Shown in pieces: positions 1 through 12,597 of a stretch of DNA of 64,000 nucleotides; positions within the stretch are counted from its first letter, which is position 1; each line of letters opens with the position of its first letter. A model generated the notes under the pieces. It did not search any database and was not told the origin of the DNA. It was given only the letters and a program-made list of their open reading frames with translations. This DNA comes from Lithospermum erythrorhizon. Taxonomy: Eukaryota > Streptophyta > Magnoliopsida > Boraginales > Boraginaceae. A program made the position numbers and the translations under genes. Where the stretch lies: the NCBI GenBank assembly GCA_019722365.1, contig JADFUC010002388.1:310001-374000 (forward strand), written 5' to 3'.

Positions 1-1060
1 ATAATGTATTATTATCATATAAAATAATAATAAACTATTATTATATAAAATAATAATAATAATAATAAGTTGCATTAAAGTAGAAAAGACAAAATAATAA
101 AGAAAAAGAAAAAAATATTAATGCGGAGAGGGAGTGGTATCGGGTATTTTTTACCTTAAATTTAAAGATTGGTTGCTTAATCTGGTGAGGCCAAGGACGT
201 TAGAATGCAGATTATTAATGCTGGTAAGGCACAATCATTTTTACCCGAAATAAGTACAAGAAGTAAGAAGATGTAGCATATAAGAGTAGTCTGACGATGA
301 ATATTAATTTTAATATTTATATATTTCTTTTCTTATGAAGCTAAATTGATTTCGATGATAAATATTTCTTATTAAATAGGACATATATGAAGAAAATTGT
401 GTTTAATAATATTTATTTAATATTATTTATTTATGTCTATGAAGAAAGTTTAATGATTAATATGAGTTAAATAGGGCATATATGAAGAAAATTGTGTTAA
501 ATATTACTTTAATAGGAGTATTAGTATTCTTTTCATAATATATCTCATCAAACTATATTTTTGTCTAAGTTTTAGAGAGAAGAGTAATTTAATCATTAAT
601 AATGTGAAAATGGAAGAAACGGAACAAACACAACCCTTATTCCCACTTTTATATATGTTTAGTGATCGTGATACTCAATCCATTTTTCAGTTGTTATTTT
701 AATTATTTGCATATAGATTAAGAAAAATAAAAAGTAGTAAAAAAGTACATTGAAAACAGAGAATAACAATTAATGAAAACTATAACATTAGTTTGTTGAT
801 AATTTAAAAATAAAAAATAATCAAAAAAATATATTAAAAATGTAAAAGTATGTTTTGATATAATGTTAAAATCATAATTATTTTGAAACAATTTATTTTT
901 TATTAAAATGATAACTAAAAGATTGAAAAGAACAAAAGAGAACAAGAAGTTAACACCCTATCTAAAACAAGTGGTTTTAGACTATGATTACCACACACTA
1001 AAATTTGAAAGGAGTTTCAAGTTAACGTATGAATTATGTTGAACTAACCATTGATGTCTT
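1..1060. other. AT-rich intergenic DNA with AAT-type simple repeat and local duplication
   Basis: No gene is visible. Positions 1-68 are an imperfect ATA/AAT simple repeat. A 32-bp segment (372-403) is repeated almost exactly at 467-498, a period of 95 bp. The stretch around 545-690 resembles 13290-13430 (shared run around TTTTAGAGAGAAG and GTGAAAA-GGAAGAAA), so both belong to one dispersed repeat that lies next to AAT microsatellites in each place. Confidence 0.5.
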
Positions 1061-1583
1061 TGGTGAATTATTAGGCAAAAACAAAAGAGAACATGAAGAA
1101 GAAAACACAAGTACAGCTGAGAATTGAAATGAGGGAAAGACTATAATTGATTGGAGGGAGGGAATAATAACTCAAAGACAGGGAGGACAATGTCAAGTGC
1201 TCTTAGTCATCATGCAGCTGTCACTCCAATATACTAAGCCTTAACAACAATCCCCCAGCCTATCCCCCTCCCTCTTATATTACAGCAAATCAGAGTTTGA
1301 AACTGTGGGACTCTCTCTCTCTCACTCTATCTTTCTCTCTCATAAAAACCAATCCTCAGATTTTTTTTCCTCCACATCTCTTCTTTCCATGACATTTTAG
1401 ATCCACAAAAGAGATAATGAGATTGTAAAAGAAGCCATGATCAAGATATAAGAATCATAGATTCATAGCTGCATGGGAAGATAATATTTCCTAGTGTATA
1501 TAATCTTTGATCATTGTATGTATCCTGCAACACAATCAAGAACCATTTTGAATATTATTGGTTAAAGTGCCATATTTTTTGAA
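1061..1583 (+). promoter_or_regulatory. Upstream region and 5' leader of the RRM gene
   Basis: This region precedes the start codon at 1584. A pyrimidine-rich CT repeat (about 1311-1342) and the following A/C/T-rich DNA look like a plant 5' untranslated leader; CT stretches near transcription starts are common in plant promoters. No convincing TATA box could be fixed. The assignment rests on position and base composition only. Confidence 0.4.
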
Positions 1584-4500
1584 ATGGCGGCTAACCAACA
1601 TTATCGATCACCATTTGGAGACACAACATACACCAAAGTCTTTGTTGGAGGGCTTGCTTGGGAGACCCCAACAGACGTAATGCAGAGTTATTTCGAGCAA
1701 TTTGGAGAGATTTTGGAAGCTGTGATCATCACTGACAAGAACACTGGAAAATCTAAAGGATATGGATTTGTGAGTATAGTTGAACAAAATATATAACAAT
1801 AATATATAGGATAATATTTTTTTTTATAGTTAAAATTATTACAATAATTCTCAATCCCCATCTTATAATGATATTCGAACCTTTGACCATGGATCAAGGG
1901 TATTATCTCGATAACAAAGTTGGGAAGTCGGACTTTAATTTTGGGGCATGGCTATTTTATTTAATTTGATCAGGTTACTTTCCGGGATCCTGAATCGGCA
2001 AGAAGTGCTTGTGCTATGACAAACCCTGTAATTGATGGAAGAAGAGCAAATTGTAACATTGCTTCTTTGGGACGGCCTCGGCCATCACCTCCTCGAGGTA
2101 CATTACTGCCATGTATTAATTTGTTGTCTTTTCCTGCCCCATATATATATGCAGACTTAATGTAAAAAATCATTAACTTAATCCAAATTTGTTCTCGACA
2201 TGTCACATATGAAATGAGAAATTTGAGATTATATTTTGATATCATATGTTCGATTTTATTGCGAAATTTTGAATTCCAGTGAGGGATAAAATTGGTTTTG
2301 AAATTTATCAGACGCAATTTCTTCAACTAATAAAGAAAAATATTTAATACATAGATTATCAAAGATATCCATTCGAAGATTAGAATTTCAAACTAAAAAT
2401 TCGAACTAATTTTCGATTTGGTCACAAATAATAATGAGACCACATTGCAGTTTAGTCACAAATAATTATACTGTTGCAAATTCATATTCAAAAAATGGCA
2501 CAAATGTTATACTATATATAATTACTGAAAGTGATAGATGTTGCATATTTATCCTTATTTTGAATGTTAAAATAAACAAGAATGAATGTGCATCAATTAT
2601 CATATTTAAGTACATTTGTACCACTTTGATAGACTAATTTGCAATAATATCACTATTTAAAACTAAACTCTAACTTGACCAAATCGACAATTTCCTTAAA
2701 CTTACTCTCCACTATTCATTTATCCATAAAATTACAATTTTCCATTGTCTGGATAACTAGAACTGATAATATTTATTTGTCATTTTTCTACTACAACATA
2801 TAGGGAGGACCCAAGGAGGAAATTATCAAGGAGGAATAGTATTACCACAAGCTGCATCATCATCCTTTAGTGGAGTTGCAGGGTCATTGCCTCCATTACC
2901 ACCTCCAGCACCACTTTTATACCCACCTGCTGCTTATGGGTAAGTTTCTTATCTTTATTTCTTTTCGTTTTTTATTTTATATCTTGCATTTTGTGAAAAT
3001 ATAATGAAGCATGCATGTCCATACATACTCATAAGGAAGATGGTCCATACATATGACAACTTTTTCAGAAAGCATTGGATAAAAATTGCAGGGCGTGCTA
3101 GTAAAATAGTATAGAGACGATAAAACTAATAAAATAAATAAACAAAAACAATTTGATCAATCAATGCATCTAGTATTGGCAGTTAAAAAAATAAATTAAC
3201 AATAACTAACTTCTGACTGGATATGAGTTGTCTGTTTAAATAACGTAATTGGCAGGCTGTTTGATAGTTTTAAACAATCTAAGTAAGTTGATCCAAGTTA
3301 TAGTTAATTGGTGAAATGGTGTTGTCGGAATGTAGAACTAATTCACTTAATTTTAACAAAAAGTATATTTAAGAATTACATGTGCAATCATTTTTTTCCG
3401 GATTGATTAATTTTGATATTCACCTTGATATATATTACAAATGTTTTCAACACAATATATCTTACCAAATTAATCTTTTAAATTTCGACCCACATAGTCG
3501 CCTTCAAATTTTACAAACTTTTTCATCACGATATATCTCACCAAATAAATTAATCTTTTAAATTTTGACCCTTATAGTTAGATTTTAAATTTTATCCCTC
3601 TAAATTTAATTCTGATTTTGTACTAGCAATGAGGAGGGGAAGAATGGTCAAATGGCATCTTCCAAACACTTGTTTCTAATGCCCAGCACGTTCAAGTAGA
3701 CATGTTATGAGAAATGTTTGACTAAACACTAACTTATTTTGGAACTCCCTTACATTTTTTCATTAGTTTACCGATGGAGAGTTCACAAGACTTCATAATA
3801 TTTTGCATTTTTCATATAAAGACAGGCTGAAGATGCAGCACTCTTTTTTATTCAGTTGCCAATGACATTCAATTGGGTACCCACAAGAGAAGTAGAAACC
3901 TTCACTTGCCCAAACCACAAAAGTTAATATTGAATGTATTATTGGTTACTCAGGGTAGGAAACGTATCATTAATGTATTTCGATACCACATAATAACTTA
4001 TCATTTTTATGTAAATTTGACAATTAACTCACCATCAAATTATTTAGGAATAAAGATCATTGTAGACGGTCGAAATTTAATAATTAAATTTAATTCAATT
4101 CAATTTATTTCAATTAGTTAAATTAATTAATGAAAAGAAAGATCGATTATCTGAGTTACTGCGTGGTGATTAGGGTTTATTTTAAATTCAGCAAAATCGA
4201 GCAGCGTGTAAATTAAGGTTTAGATATTTTAGCCACAGAAATTAATTAGAGTGGTGAAATTAGGTTTTATCATTAATAAAGCCCAATTATAATATTAAAA
4301 TAATATTTGGCAAAAATCGAATAAAAAGCGAATTTTACTGCATGCGAGAGGACTCAAAATGGCGACCCAATAAAAAATAGGTAAACTTACCCTTGGAATA
4401 AAGTTGGCGGCGCATGAGTATTCTCCAAGAAAGAATCGGCTGACTCTTTATAATATATTATTATTTTTATTAAATATTCGAAGGTTCGAATCTTACCGAG

Positions 4501-7033
4501 AGAATTGATAGTTAAGATCAAAATAGAAGTGATTATGGATCGACCAATCGGAAAGTCTTACGAAAGCCTATAAATAGCCCTATTTCATTCGAAAATTAAA
4601 TGTAAACACTGCATCACAAACAAAAAGCTCTGAGAGAATTTAGCATAAAGCAGTGAGGAAGGTATTTCTTCATAGAACACCTCGAAGATTGTTATTGAGA
4701 GAAAACATCAAATCTTGAAACTGTAAGCCTAGCAGGGTGCCTAGAATTGAAGAGTTGAGGTGAAGAACACAAAATCTTGACTTCGGACCAAAATAGCGTC
4801 GAATTAGGTACAAGGTTGAATTCTTGTAATCACCGGTAGTAATTCGGGATGAAGATCAAAGAGTACGATGAGAATGCGATCGTTGGGATCACAAAGCCAA
4901 TCAAATAAACTACATGATTAAGTATATTACCCATATAGTAAGCGGGGATAGAAGGCTGCGTAACCACTGTCTAGGCGTGGAAACACGGAGTAAGGCTGCT
5001 TAAAGAGACATCACCAGCAGCCCGATCTGTGCTGAATGCTGCTTGCAGACTCTCGAGGGAATAAACTCCCCAATCACTGGTGATACAGGTATGCGAGAAA
5101 TCAGTAGACCCTCTTGCTAGACACATAGCCAAATCAAGTCTAAGTCCCATGACCCACGAAATGCAAGGGCCAAAGAGATCGAGTACAGAGCAGATTCATA
5201 CAGGTATCTGTTGCTAAGAACCACGGTAGGGGCCAATGTCAGTGAGGCAAAGTCACGAGACTAAAGTCTATTATCCGATGCGTCTGGATCACCCACGATT
5301 AAGACTCTTTACTTATCGCCTTAGAATCATACAACGATCCAAGCACTCGAGTCGGCTTAGGATCATACAACGATCGGACAATCGAGTCGGCCCTCGACCC
5401 ATGCGCTAAAGCAGAGACTCAAAAGAATTCAAATTAAGTCCAAGAAGCTACATCAAGTTCAAATCAAACATCTCAGCGATTGACAATCGTTTAGAGAACA
5501 ATAAATTGATAGTCGAATCCCAATCGATTTGATAAACTATTTTGTACCTAGAAGGATTTCCCCAAATAGTTTATTGTATTGAATGCGCATGTTATAAATA
5601 ATAAAATCTTTCTAGCAGTTACAATCATACCCATTTTTTTATATATGTGTTAAACTATAAGAAACAGTTTATATATGGTCTTTCATTAACATTGTCTAGT
5701 AAGTATAACTAAGTTGCACTTTGATCCCGGCAAGTGACAATGTAATACATTTGATAGTGAGAGAGAACACACAAATGCCTTTGATCAAAGTAGAGTGACC
5801 AAAATTGCATATTTAAGTGCTTATTTTGGAGCGATTAAAAACATAATATTAATGCTTAATCATTTCCATATTGCAACTTGCCACTTTTAAAGACCAAATG
5901 TATTACGATGTTATTTACTGGAAGCAAATTACAACTCATATTTACTTTTTATTGAGACTAAAATCTGCAATTAAGTCGCATACCAAACATAACCATACCT
6001 ATTTTTTCGGTGTCATTTCATTCACAAGGGCCGGCCAGCAGGCCAGTACAAGATATTAGACATGTTGAACTATGTTTACATGGTACTCTTTGTCTCATCT
6101 ATTAACTAACATTGTAGGTGATGCAACAATTCACTGATAATCTTAATACGTTGTGGGTTCAACCAATGTGGTATTATTTTTTTTCTTGAGATTTTCTTAG
6201 AAGTACTATCTTTAATGAAAAACATACAAATTTCTAATGGGATTACATAATTTGTTGATCAAATAAATGCCATCAGGACCATTTTCTTTTTTATTAGTAT
6301 CTTCGATCTATATATAATATATAAGGAAATATTTCAAGACTATATAAATCCCTTGATTGCCTTCTAACTAGCTACTTTGGTATCTGATTCATCAGGTACA
6401 CACCCTATTCTCAAAGCTACGGCTACCATCAAGTAAGTAGTTACCTTACCTTATTCATTAATGCTAATAAAATCTTTCATGATAGTTAGGGGTGTTTGGT
6501 TAACCTTCTTTCTAGCATTAGTCAATTTATAATCCACAACTTCAGCATCCACATTACTATCCTCAACTATATGGAGCTACAACTACATCATCAGGCATGG
6601 GCAGTCCATATTATTATGGAGCAGGATACTCCAATATGCAAGCATCACTAAGAGGTGCTTTTTCAGCTGCGACCCAAACACGGTTTCAAGGACCATCTTA
6701 TCTATACTACCCTACTCAAATGGAGGGATCCTTTTCATATCCACCAACTCCTCTACCTACGCTGCAACCAACAAGGACTACCTTTAATACTTCTACTGGT
6801 AATTTTTTCTTCTAGTCAAACTTCTTTATATAGTTTTATGGGTTATTCATTAATCATGTTATTAATTGTCTTATATTGATAAATAAAAAAAAACACAAAT
6901 GCATTTAAATACACTATCCCTTTACATTCATATCATCGATGTTAAGTGTAAATTATTTGAACAAATGTCTAATGTTATTGATGATATATATCACTACAAG
7001 AAATAAATTAAAGATGATAAATAATACTGTATC

Positions 7034-7066
<33 letters not shown>

Positions 7067-8552
7067 AGGCCTTTAATCAGACCTGATCCTGCATTTTTAT
7101 ATATTCACTGTTATCATGCTTTTTCTTGATCGATTTGTAGGCCATATTTAACTATACACTGCATGGTAATGATGGTACATATGGAGGGAGACAAAGAAGG
7201 CGATCTCACTCTTATATTTCTGATTATATATAATGGAGTTAGTAGTGATTCAAGGATTCTATTTTGAATTCTTAATTCACGATTTTACAAAACAATTTAT
7301 TCGAAATGAATCGTTTGATTTAATAATATAAGAGTACAGTGCATGAAAAAAATAAATAGGATAGTAAGGTAACAGGAGGGGCCAGAGCGAAAGAGATGGT
7401 CTGAGCATGTGATAATAACTGTGAAAAGTAGTGTACTGTGAAAAGTAGTGTATATATGCAGGTTGGGGACCCAATCAATTGGGTCAAACTGAAAAGTCAT
7501 TGCCAGGAAAGACTGAGTGTACACTAACTGCCAATGCATGTGAAATTCAATATATAGTTTATTATAGATATCGATGTATGATTTTTAATACCGACTAGTA
7601 CCTCGGTCTTAATTAATTAACTGATCATCTAATAAAATCTTTTTTTTAATTGATTGTTTTATTTATTAATATAATTTTTTGTATTAAAGTTTATATTGTC
7701 TACTAATATTCTTTTTTATTGGGTGATATCTTTTATAGCTACGCGAAATTGTCTGTCCAATGATTTTATTAATCAAATAATTTTCTTTTAAGCGATCAAA
7801 TAAATTAAGATGGATAAAATATAATTTATGATTGTTATCAAGTAGACTTCGTACTTCAAAGTATTTGACTATAGGACTAATAGAATAATTAAAAAACGGT
7901 AGAGTGTGACTAAGTTGGTATACTATGTTACGTGACATGATCCACAAAATTTGCAAGAATATTATATGCGTACCAAGGTACATTGATGCCTTGTGGCTCG
8001 GCAGTGTCTGATAACGACTTCAAATCCTCATTTAAATAAAGTCCAGATTAATATTTTATGAAGTTATTAAGTTTAATTTTATTTTCTCTATGTATTATTA
8101 GCTCAGATATATTATATACTTCTATGGGCTGATATGATACACGTTTTTGATACATAGATATTGATTGGTTAAATAATCGTTATTATATTACCTCTATTGA
8201 AAAAAAAAAAATTCCAAATAAATGAGTTACGTAAGATACTTAATCGCATTGCGTATTCTAAGAACACTGTTTAAGCAGAGTTATGCAAGACTGACTTTGT
8301 GCAGAGGTGATAAATGGATAACTTTCTTATAGTATTATCATATGAATATACTACTACGTATCATAAATTGTTGACTTGCATTTAAAAAAAGAAATCTTTA
8401 TCATTAGGATCGAAATTGAAGTCATATGCTACATGCCTGATGATCGTTCCCTTCAATTGTTCCCAGATTCACAAACTCCTCTTCAGAGGCTCACAGAAGC
8501 AGATACTACTGGAGCAGCAACAACGTCGTCAGAGAGTCCAAATAATACTTAA
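1584..8552 (+). CDS. RNA-binding protein with a single RRM domain (SEB4/ARP1-like), six exons
   Basis: Exons inferred from GT-AG sites and continuous phase are 1584-1769, 1974-2097, 2804-2939, 6396-6432, 6546-6798 and 8467-8552. They sum to 822 nt, giving 273 residues and a TAA stop. The RRM occupies about residues 18-95: RNP2 is VFVGGL at residues 19-24, and RNP1 (KGYGFVTF) at 58-65 is split by intron 1. The segment [17 protein letters not shown] closes the domain and is typical of plant SEB4/ARP1-like proteins. The rest is low complexity, rich in Pro, Tyr, Gln, Gly and Ser. Relatives bind RNA and act in post-transcriptional regulation, some linked to ABA responses; the targets here are unknown. 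The start is the first ATG in frame, with MAANQHY ahead of the RRM. Intron 3 is unusually long (3456 bp) because of a solo LTR. No inactivating change was seen. The exon model is by eye, without transcript support. Confidence 0.88.
1797..1965 (-). mobile_element. Possible SINE-like relic in intron 1 of the RRM gene
   Basis: Read on the minus strand, 1865-1905 contains a tRNA-like B-box (GGTTCGAATAT) preceded by a CCATGGTCAAA segment, and it runs toward an A-rich tail (the T run at about 1819-1828 on the plus strand). This arrangement resembles a plant tRNA-derived SINE. No clear A box and no target duplication were found, so this is a weak call. Confidence 0.35.
4061..5623. mobile_element. 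Solo LTR (1563 bp) with 5-bp target-site duplication
   Basis: The segment begins TGTAGACGGTCGAAATT and ends AGCAGTTACA, so it has short inverted ends (TGTA...TACA). It is flanked by the exact 5-bp repeat ATCAT at 4056-4060 and 5624-5628. A TATA motif (TATAAATA, 4569-4576) sits about 500 bp in, as expected for an LTR promoter on the plus strand. There is no second LTR, primer site or gag/pol in the intron, so this is a solo LTR left by LTR-LTR recombination. The length and start suggest Ty3/gypsy (possibly Tat-type), but the lineage is an inference. Confidence 0.82.
4569..4576 (+). promoter_or_regulatory. TATA box inside the solo LTR
   Basis: TATAAATA follows CC and precedes a GC-containing segment, the usual form of a plant LTR promoter. 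It points the same way as the host gene and could in principle start antisense-free intronic transcripts; activity is unknown. Confidence 0.5.
7039..7064. repeat. GA dinucleotide microsatellite in intron 5
   Basis: A run of GA repeats follows a short TA run within intron 5 of the RRM gene. It is a simple repeat with no evident function. Confidence 0.8.
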
Positions 8553-9150
8553 AAGAGAATTAAAGATTCATCATTAACATAAAGTCACTGGGAAATTATC
8601 ATAACTGTACAACCTTTAGCCAGTCAATTATCTCATCATTATCTCCTCGACCTCTATAATTTTTTTTTTTTTGTTTCACTATTTTTTTTCTATTATTGTC
8701 CTCGAAGTTTCTAATCATGCTGAATAGTCCTCAAATTGGGACCATTGGCATGCATGCACAAGATGGACCGATCTAAATCCATGGCCTACTCCATTGCTAT
8801 GAAAAGGAAAATTATTTATTCATTCTTTTTATTGATTTGATAAATCTTCTTTTCTCTGCTTCCACAAATAAAGAAAAATTAGTACTAACTTCAATAATAA
8901 TGTATTACAGTATATATTATATATTGCACGCTCCATTTCAATTAAATAAACAAATAGTGGCCGAGGTGTAATCATTTGCTGTATTATTACTAGTCTGATT
9001 TTAAAACAAATAGTTAACTCAGTTTGCTATATTATTATTAGTCTGAATTTGGATCATCATTATGGCCGAAACCTAGTAATTTATTTGGTAGATTAGTCGA
9101 GGCTTTAATTCATCACGTAACAGTACTAGATCTCTAACAAGTAGATCCCT
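8553..9150 (+). other. 3' untranslated and downstream region of the RRM gene
   Basis: The region follows the TAA at 8550-8552. It is AT-rich with an AATAAA-like signal near 8865 (CAAATAAAG) that could direct polyadenylation. From about 8900 nothing recognisable is present until the copia relic. Confidence 0.4.
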
Positions 9151-9156
9151 AACAAG

Positions 9157-9851
9157 TAGTATTAGAGTGGGTCTTAGTGATCGAGATTAATTCAGATAGT
9201 TAATATGACTAGTGATGAAAAAATAGTTTTGATACAAGGTGTAAGGCAATTTGATAAAACTTATTTTTCATTGTATAAAATGCAAATTGAGGATTATTTG
9301 TTTATTAAGGCCGTGATTGAACTCTATTCTATCTGTCAAGTTGGAGAAGATGATTGAGGAGACGTGGAAGAAGCTAGACAAAAAAATTTACCGCTATCAG
9401 GTTGGGACTTTCAGAGAAAGCTTTATTCATAATGTGGCAAGGATACATATTATATATGGGGGCGATGAAAGTGATTTCAGATCTGTATGAGAAATCGTAT
9501 GTTTATAATATATAAGTAGGTGTTTCTCATGAATTTTTTTTTTTAATTTGAAGATAATTGATGGTAATTCTGTGAACACACATTAAAATAAATTTAACAA
9601 TATTATAAATCAATTGTGGGTTTATTGTTAATGATGAATGAAAGGTTTTGATTGTTTTGGCATCTTTACGAAATAGTTGGGAATTCATGAGAGTTACAAT
9701 AAGTCAATTTATATGGAAGGATCCATTAAAATTTGAGGATGTTGTTTCTCAAATTTTGGATGAAGAAATTCTAAGGAGAGAGTGTAGTGTGGAGGTTTTA
9801 GATGTTGCATTGAATGTAGGGATAAAAGTAGCAACAACCATAGATGTATGA
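9157..9851 (+). pseudogene. Ty1/copia relic: primer-binding site and broken gag
   Basis: TAGTATTAGAGTG (9157-9169) differs from the usual copia initiator-tRNA-Met primer site only by transitions. A gag start at 9205 (MTSDEKIVLIQG) continues into FSLYKMQIEDYLF and stops near 9355. Another frame at about 9345-9480 gives EETWKKLDKK and RESFIHNVARI. A third part at 9648-9851 gives LASLRNSWEF, LKFEDVVSQILDEEIRR-like and ALNVG, all hallmarks of plant copia Gag (UBN2-type). The reading frame is broken by at least one frameshift and several stops, so it cannot encode Gag. No LTR, protease or pol was found; a short fragment survived downstream of the RRM gene. Confidence 0.72.
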
Positions 9852-11230
9852 GGGTGTTGAATGGGGGTGTTGAATGAGGGTTTAAATATGTTGAAAAAAA
9901 GTGGAGTGACAGTGGGGGGTGTGGTGAATTAAAAAAGTGATGTGGATTAAATGGGGGAATTTTTAATTTGTTGAATCGTGAAGTGTGGCACACTCGCGGA
10001 ACACGCGTGTTACTGCCCGAGTGCCGCGTCGTAGCGTGTCCCCCCAGCAGGACAAAGCGCTGGGCAACCGGATGCTGAGGAGAGATAATGTGTGGAGTCA
10101 CGTGTCGCGTTTTGTTTGGTTGGATTCGATTTTAGATTTTTTATCCCGTCTCGATTATTTCGGATCAATTATTTGATATCAAATTAATTTTTTTTAAATT
10201 TTTTTACCAAAAATTTGGACATAAAAAAATCACCCTTTTTCAATATAATTATTATATTATCTTTTTACTAAACTCTTGTTTTTTAGTGAAATGGATCTAA
10301 TAATAATGATTTCAATAATCAAAAATCGCTAATTACCCTTTTAGCTATCAATCCATTAATTATCAATTTGATAATGTCTTTACTTGTCAATAGCGTCCTC
10401 AAAATATCCCAAATTTTGGATTTCTACCAAATTTGCCCAATTTCAATAAATTCGGGTGTGCGAATTATCATCCATTATGCATCTATGATACGATATTACT
10501 CTCAACCACTTGTTATAATCGCTGCAGCGAGTGGAAGGTAGAAAATATGTTCGAATATTGGAGCAACGAGAAGTTCTGCATTTCCAACACAAATGTCATG
10601 GTACCATGGCGGTGCAAAAAGTAACACATCACAATTACATGAGGATCTGATCCAACATGTATAGGCGAAGTTTGGAATGTTTAAGTGATTAAATATTTTT
10701 AAGAATATTATGTGTGTCTTAATAGATGCGATTGTAGTGTGGATCGTTACGTATGCGTGTGGTTATTTGTATTTCGTGTTAGTTGTACCCGCGTGATTTG
10801 CTTATTGTACTACATTGTTATTGTGCAATTCTTGTGTTTCTTATTTTATAAAAATTAATTAAAAATGAGATTAAAAATTATTTAAATAAATATTTATATA
10901 ATTTTTGTTTTAAAAAAATCAAAAATAATTTATTTCGTGTTAATTATTCTTATTTAATTATAAATGATAATTTTATAATTATTTAATCTTAAAATATAAA
11001 ATATAAGTAAATAAGAATGATAGATAAAAAGTAGGTAGGTAGAGATTGGTGAATTTTATTAAACAACCACCATTGTAGTGTGTAAAATTTGAGTGGGTGG
11101 ATATGTGAAAGAGAGATAAGATGATGTGGAGTGTTGGAAATTGAAAAATAGGGGAGTATTGAAAATTGAAAAAGAGGGTGTTAAAAGTTGTTAGCATTGT
11201 AGATAGCTTGAGTGAAAGAATCAATCTAAC
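9846..11230. mobile_element. Possible decayed DNA transposon (PIF/Harbinger-like)
   Basis: Both edges contain G/T-rich repeated motifs of the GGTGTTGAA type (9849-9960 and 11040-11190), a style seen at the ends of plant DNA transposons. Between them 9990-10100 is unusually GC-rich, with the palindrome AACACGCGTGTT (10000-10011), and 10390-10620 has a short Asn/Pro/Tyr-rich reading frame with SEW and WS-type motifs reminiscent of Harbinger ORF1. No clear terminal repeats, target duplication or transposase were found. Confidence 0.25.
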
Positions 11231-12595
11231 GCATAATTCAGACCAGAATTGATGACTTGTCACAACCTATACAACCAAGAGAAACACAAAAATATCTCAG
11301 GAGATTTGATGCCTCAATTTTTTTATTAATGAGTTACATAATAATTTTATGGCTTTTGAGAAGGCCTGGAACTACTTGAGTTACAATAGATGAGGGGTTG
11401 CCCAAATAAGAAGAAATAGTTTAGGAGCCTTGTAAGAATTAAAAGATGGTCGAGGAGTCTACCGGCAAAGCTTAATTTTATTTATCTTCGATCTTTTTTT
11501 GTACGGGCATTCATTTTGAGCATGTTCATTGAAAAACCTTATTTCTTTTCCACGTCATTATACTAGGTGTCTTTTAAGTATTTATTTAATGAAAAAAAAG
11601 CCTTATTTGAAATATTTAATTATACTAGTAAAGGAGGCATTATCTAATAAAGGGAGACATGCGTCTGCTGACATCTGTCGATTTACCGAATGTGATACAT
11701 CTTTTATGTTTAATTCGAAATCATTCTAAAATTATTGTGTAAAAACTTTACACTCCTTCGAATTTTTATAATTAATATTTTTATTTTTTAAAGAGATACT
11801 TTGATCATGAATATCTCTTTAACTATAAGATAAAAATTAAGACAAAATACGATAACTAAATATTTTTAAAAATATATCATTAGTATCAATTTTATAGCAC
11901 GACTGGGTTACTTTTTGTGGATAATATTTATTTCATTTTTTAGTATATTTTATTCCAAGTATAATTTTATTAATATTTCTTTAATTATTAATATATATTA
12001 TTATTAATACATATTAAAAAAAATAAGTTTTTATAAACTTAAATAATATATGTCAATCAGGTATGTAATAATATTTTTTAGTAAAACATTATTAGTAATA
12101 TAATATAACATCCAAAATTACGTTATTCGAATAATAATGAATCAAATACAATAATTATAGCAGCGAATAGATAATTAGTTTCACAAGATGAGATATCTTG
12201 ATTTAAGCTTATTTCATCTTTTTCTCAACTAAGAAAATAATTTTTTTACATGACCCATTAATCATATTAACATGTTCTAGACCTCCTGATTACTTCATCA
12301 ACTAACGGGAACACATTTTTCTAATGATAATATTAAAGAAATGATTTGGTATTCCACTTGTATGTTTTACTTTATGATTTTGTTACCACATAAAGTTGGA
12401 AGATAAAGGAAGAAAAAATTTACTTGACGTACCTATGTCAATTGTTTGGGTTATTAAATTGTGCTTGATTTTTGTTACATGGAGCAGGTGGAAATAATTT
12501 AGTGGGAATCCTAATAACTTTCGTATATCACTTTATCATTGTTGTTAAGCGAAACTAAAATTATTAGTAGTTAACATCTATTATGATCCAAATGG
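11231..12595. other. AT-rich intergenic DNA, nothing recognised
   Basis: No coding region, RNA gene or bounded repeat could be supported here. Short open frames have no recognisable motifs and the composition is strongly AT-rich. Confidence 0.4.
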
Positions 12596-12597
12596 AT

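Larger units (their letters stand above)
2940..6395 (+). other. Long intron 3 of the RRM gene, enlarged by a transposon
   Basis: The intron starts with GTAAGT (2940-2945) and ends with CAG at 6393-6395; phase is kept across it. Apart from the solo LTR at 4061-5623 the intron is AT-rich with no coding potential. Removing the LTR and one target copy would leave about 1.9 kb, still long for a dicot intron. Confidence 0.75.

Noticed and set aside
1970..2326. 118-codon open frame on the minus strand across exon 2 of the RRM gene
   Set aside because: It is the shadow of exon 2 and intron 2; the plus-strand exon has splice sites, phase and RRM residues, while the minus frame has no recognisable motifs.
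4061..5623. A full LTR retrotransposon in intron 3
   Set aside because: Only one LTR copy lies between the two ATCAT repeats and there is no primer site, gag or pol, so it was called a solo LTR.
6992..7003. CACTACAAGAAA, identical to the end of plant CACTA transposons
   Set aside because: Only one 12-bp match, in intron 5, with no partner end, target duplication or transposase nearby; a chance or very old fragment is as likely.
10433..10624. 63-codon frame as a Harbinger ORF1 gene
   Set aside because: Similarity rests on a few residues and no transposase or clear TIRs accompany it; kept only as weak support for a decayed transposon.
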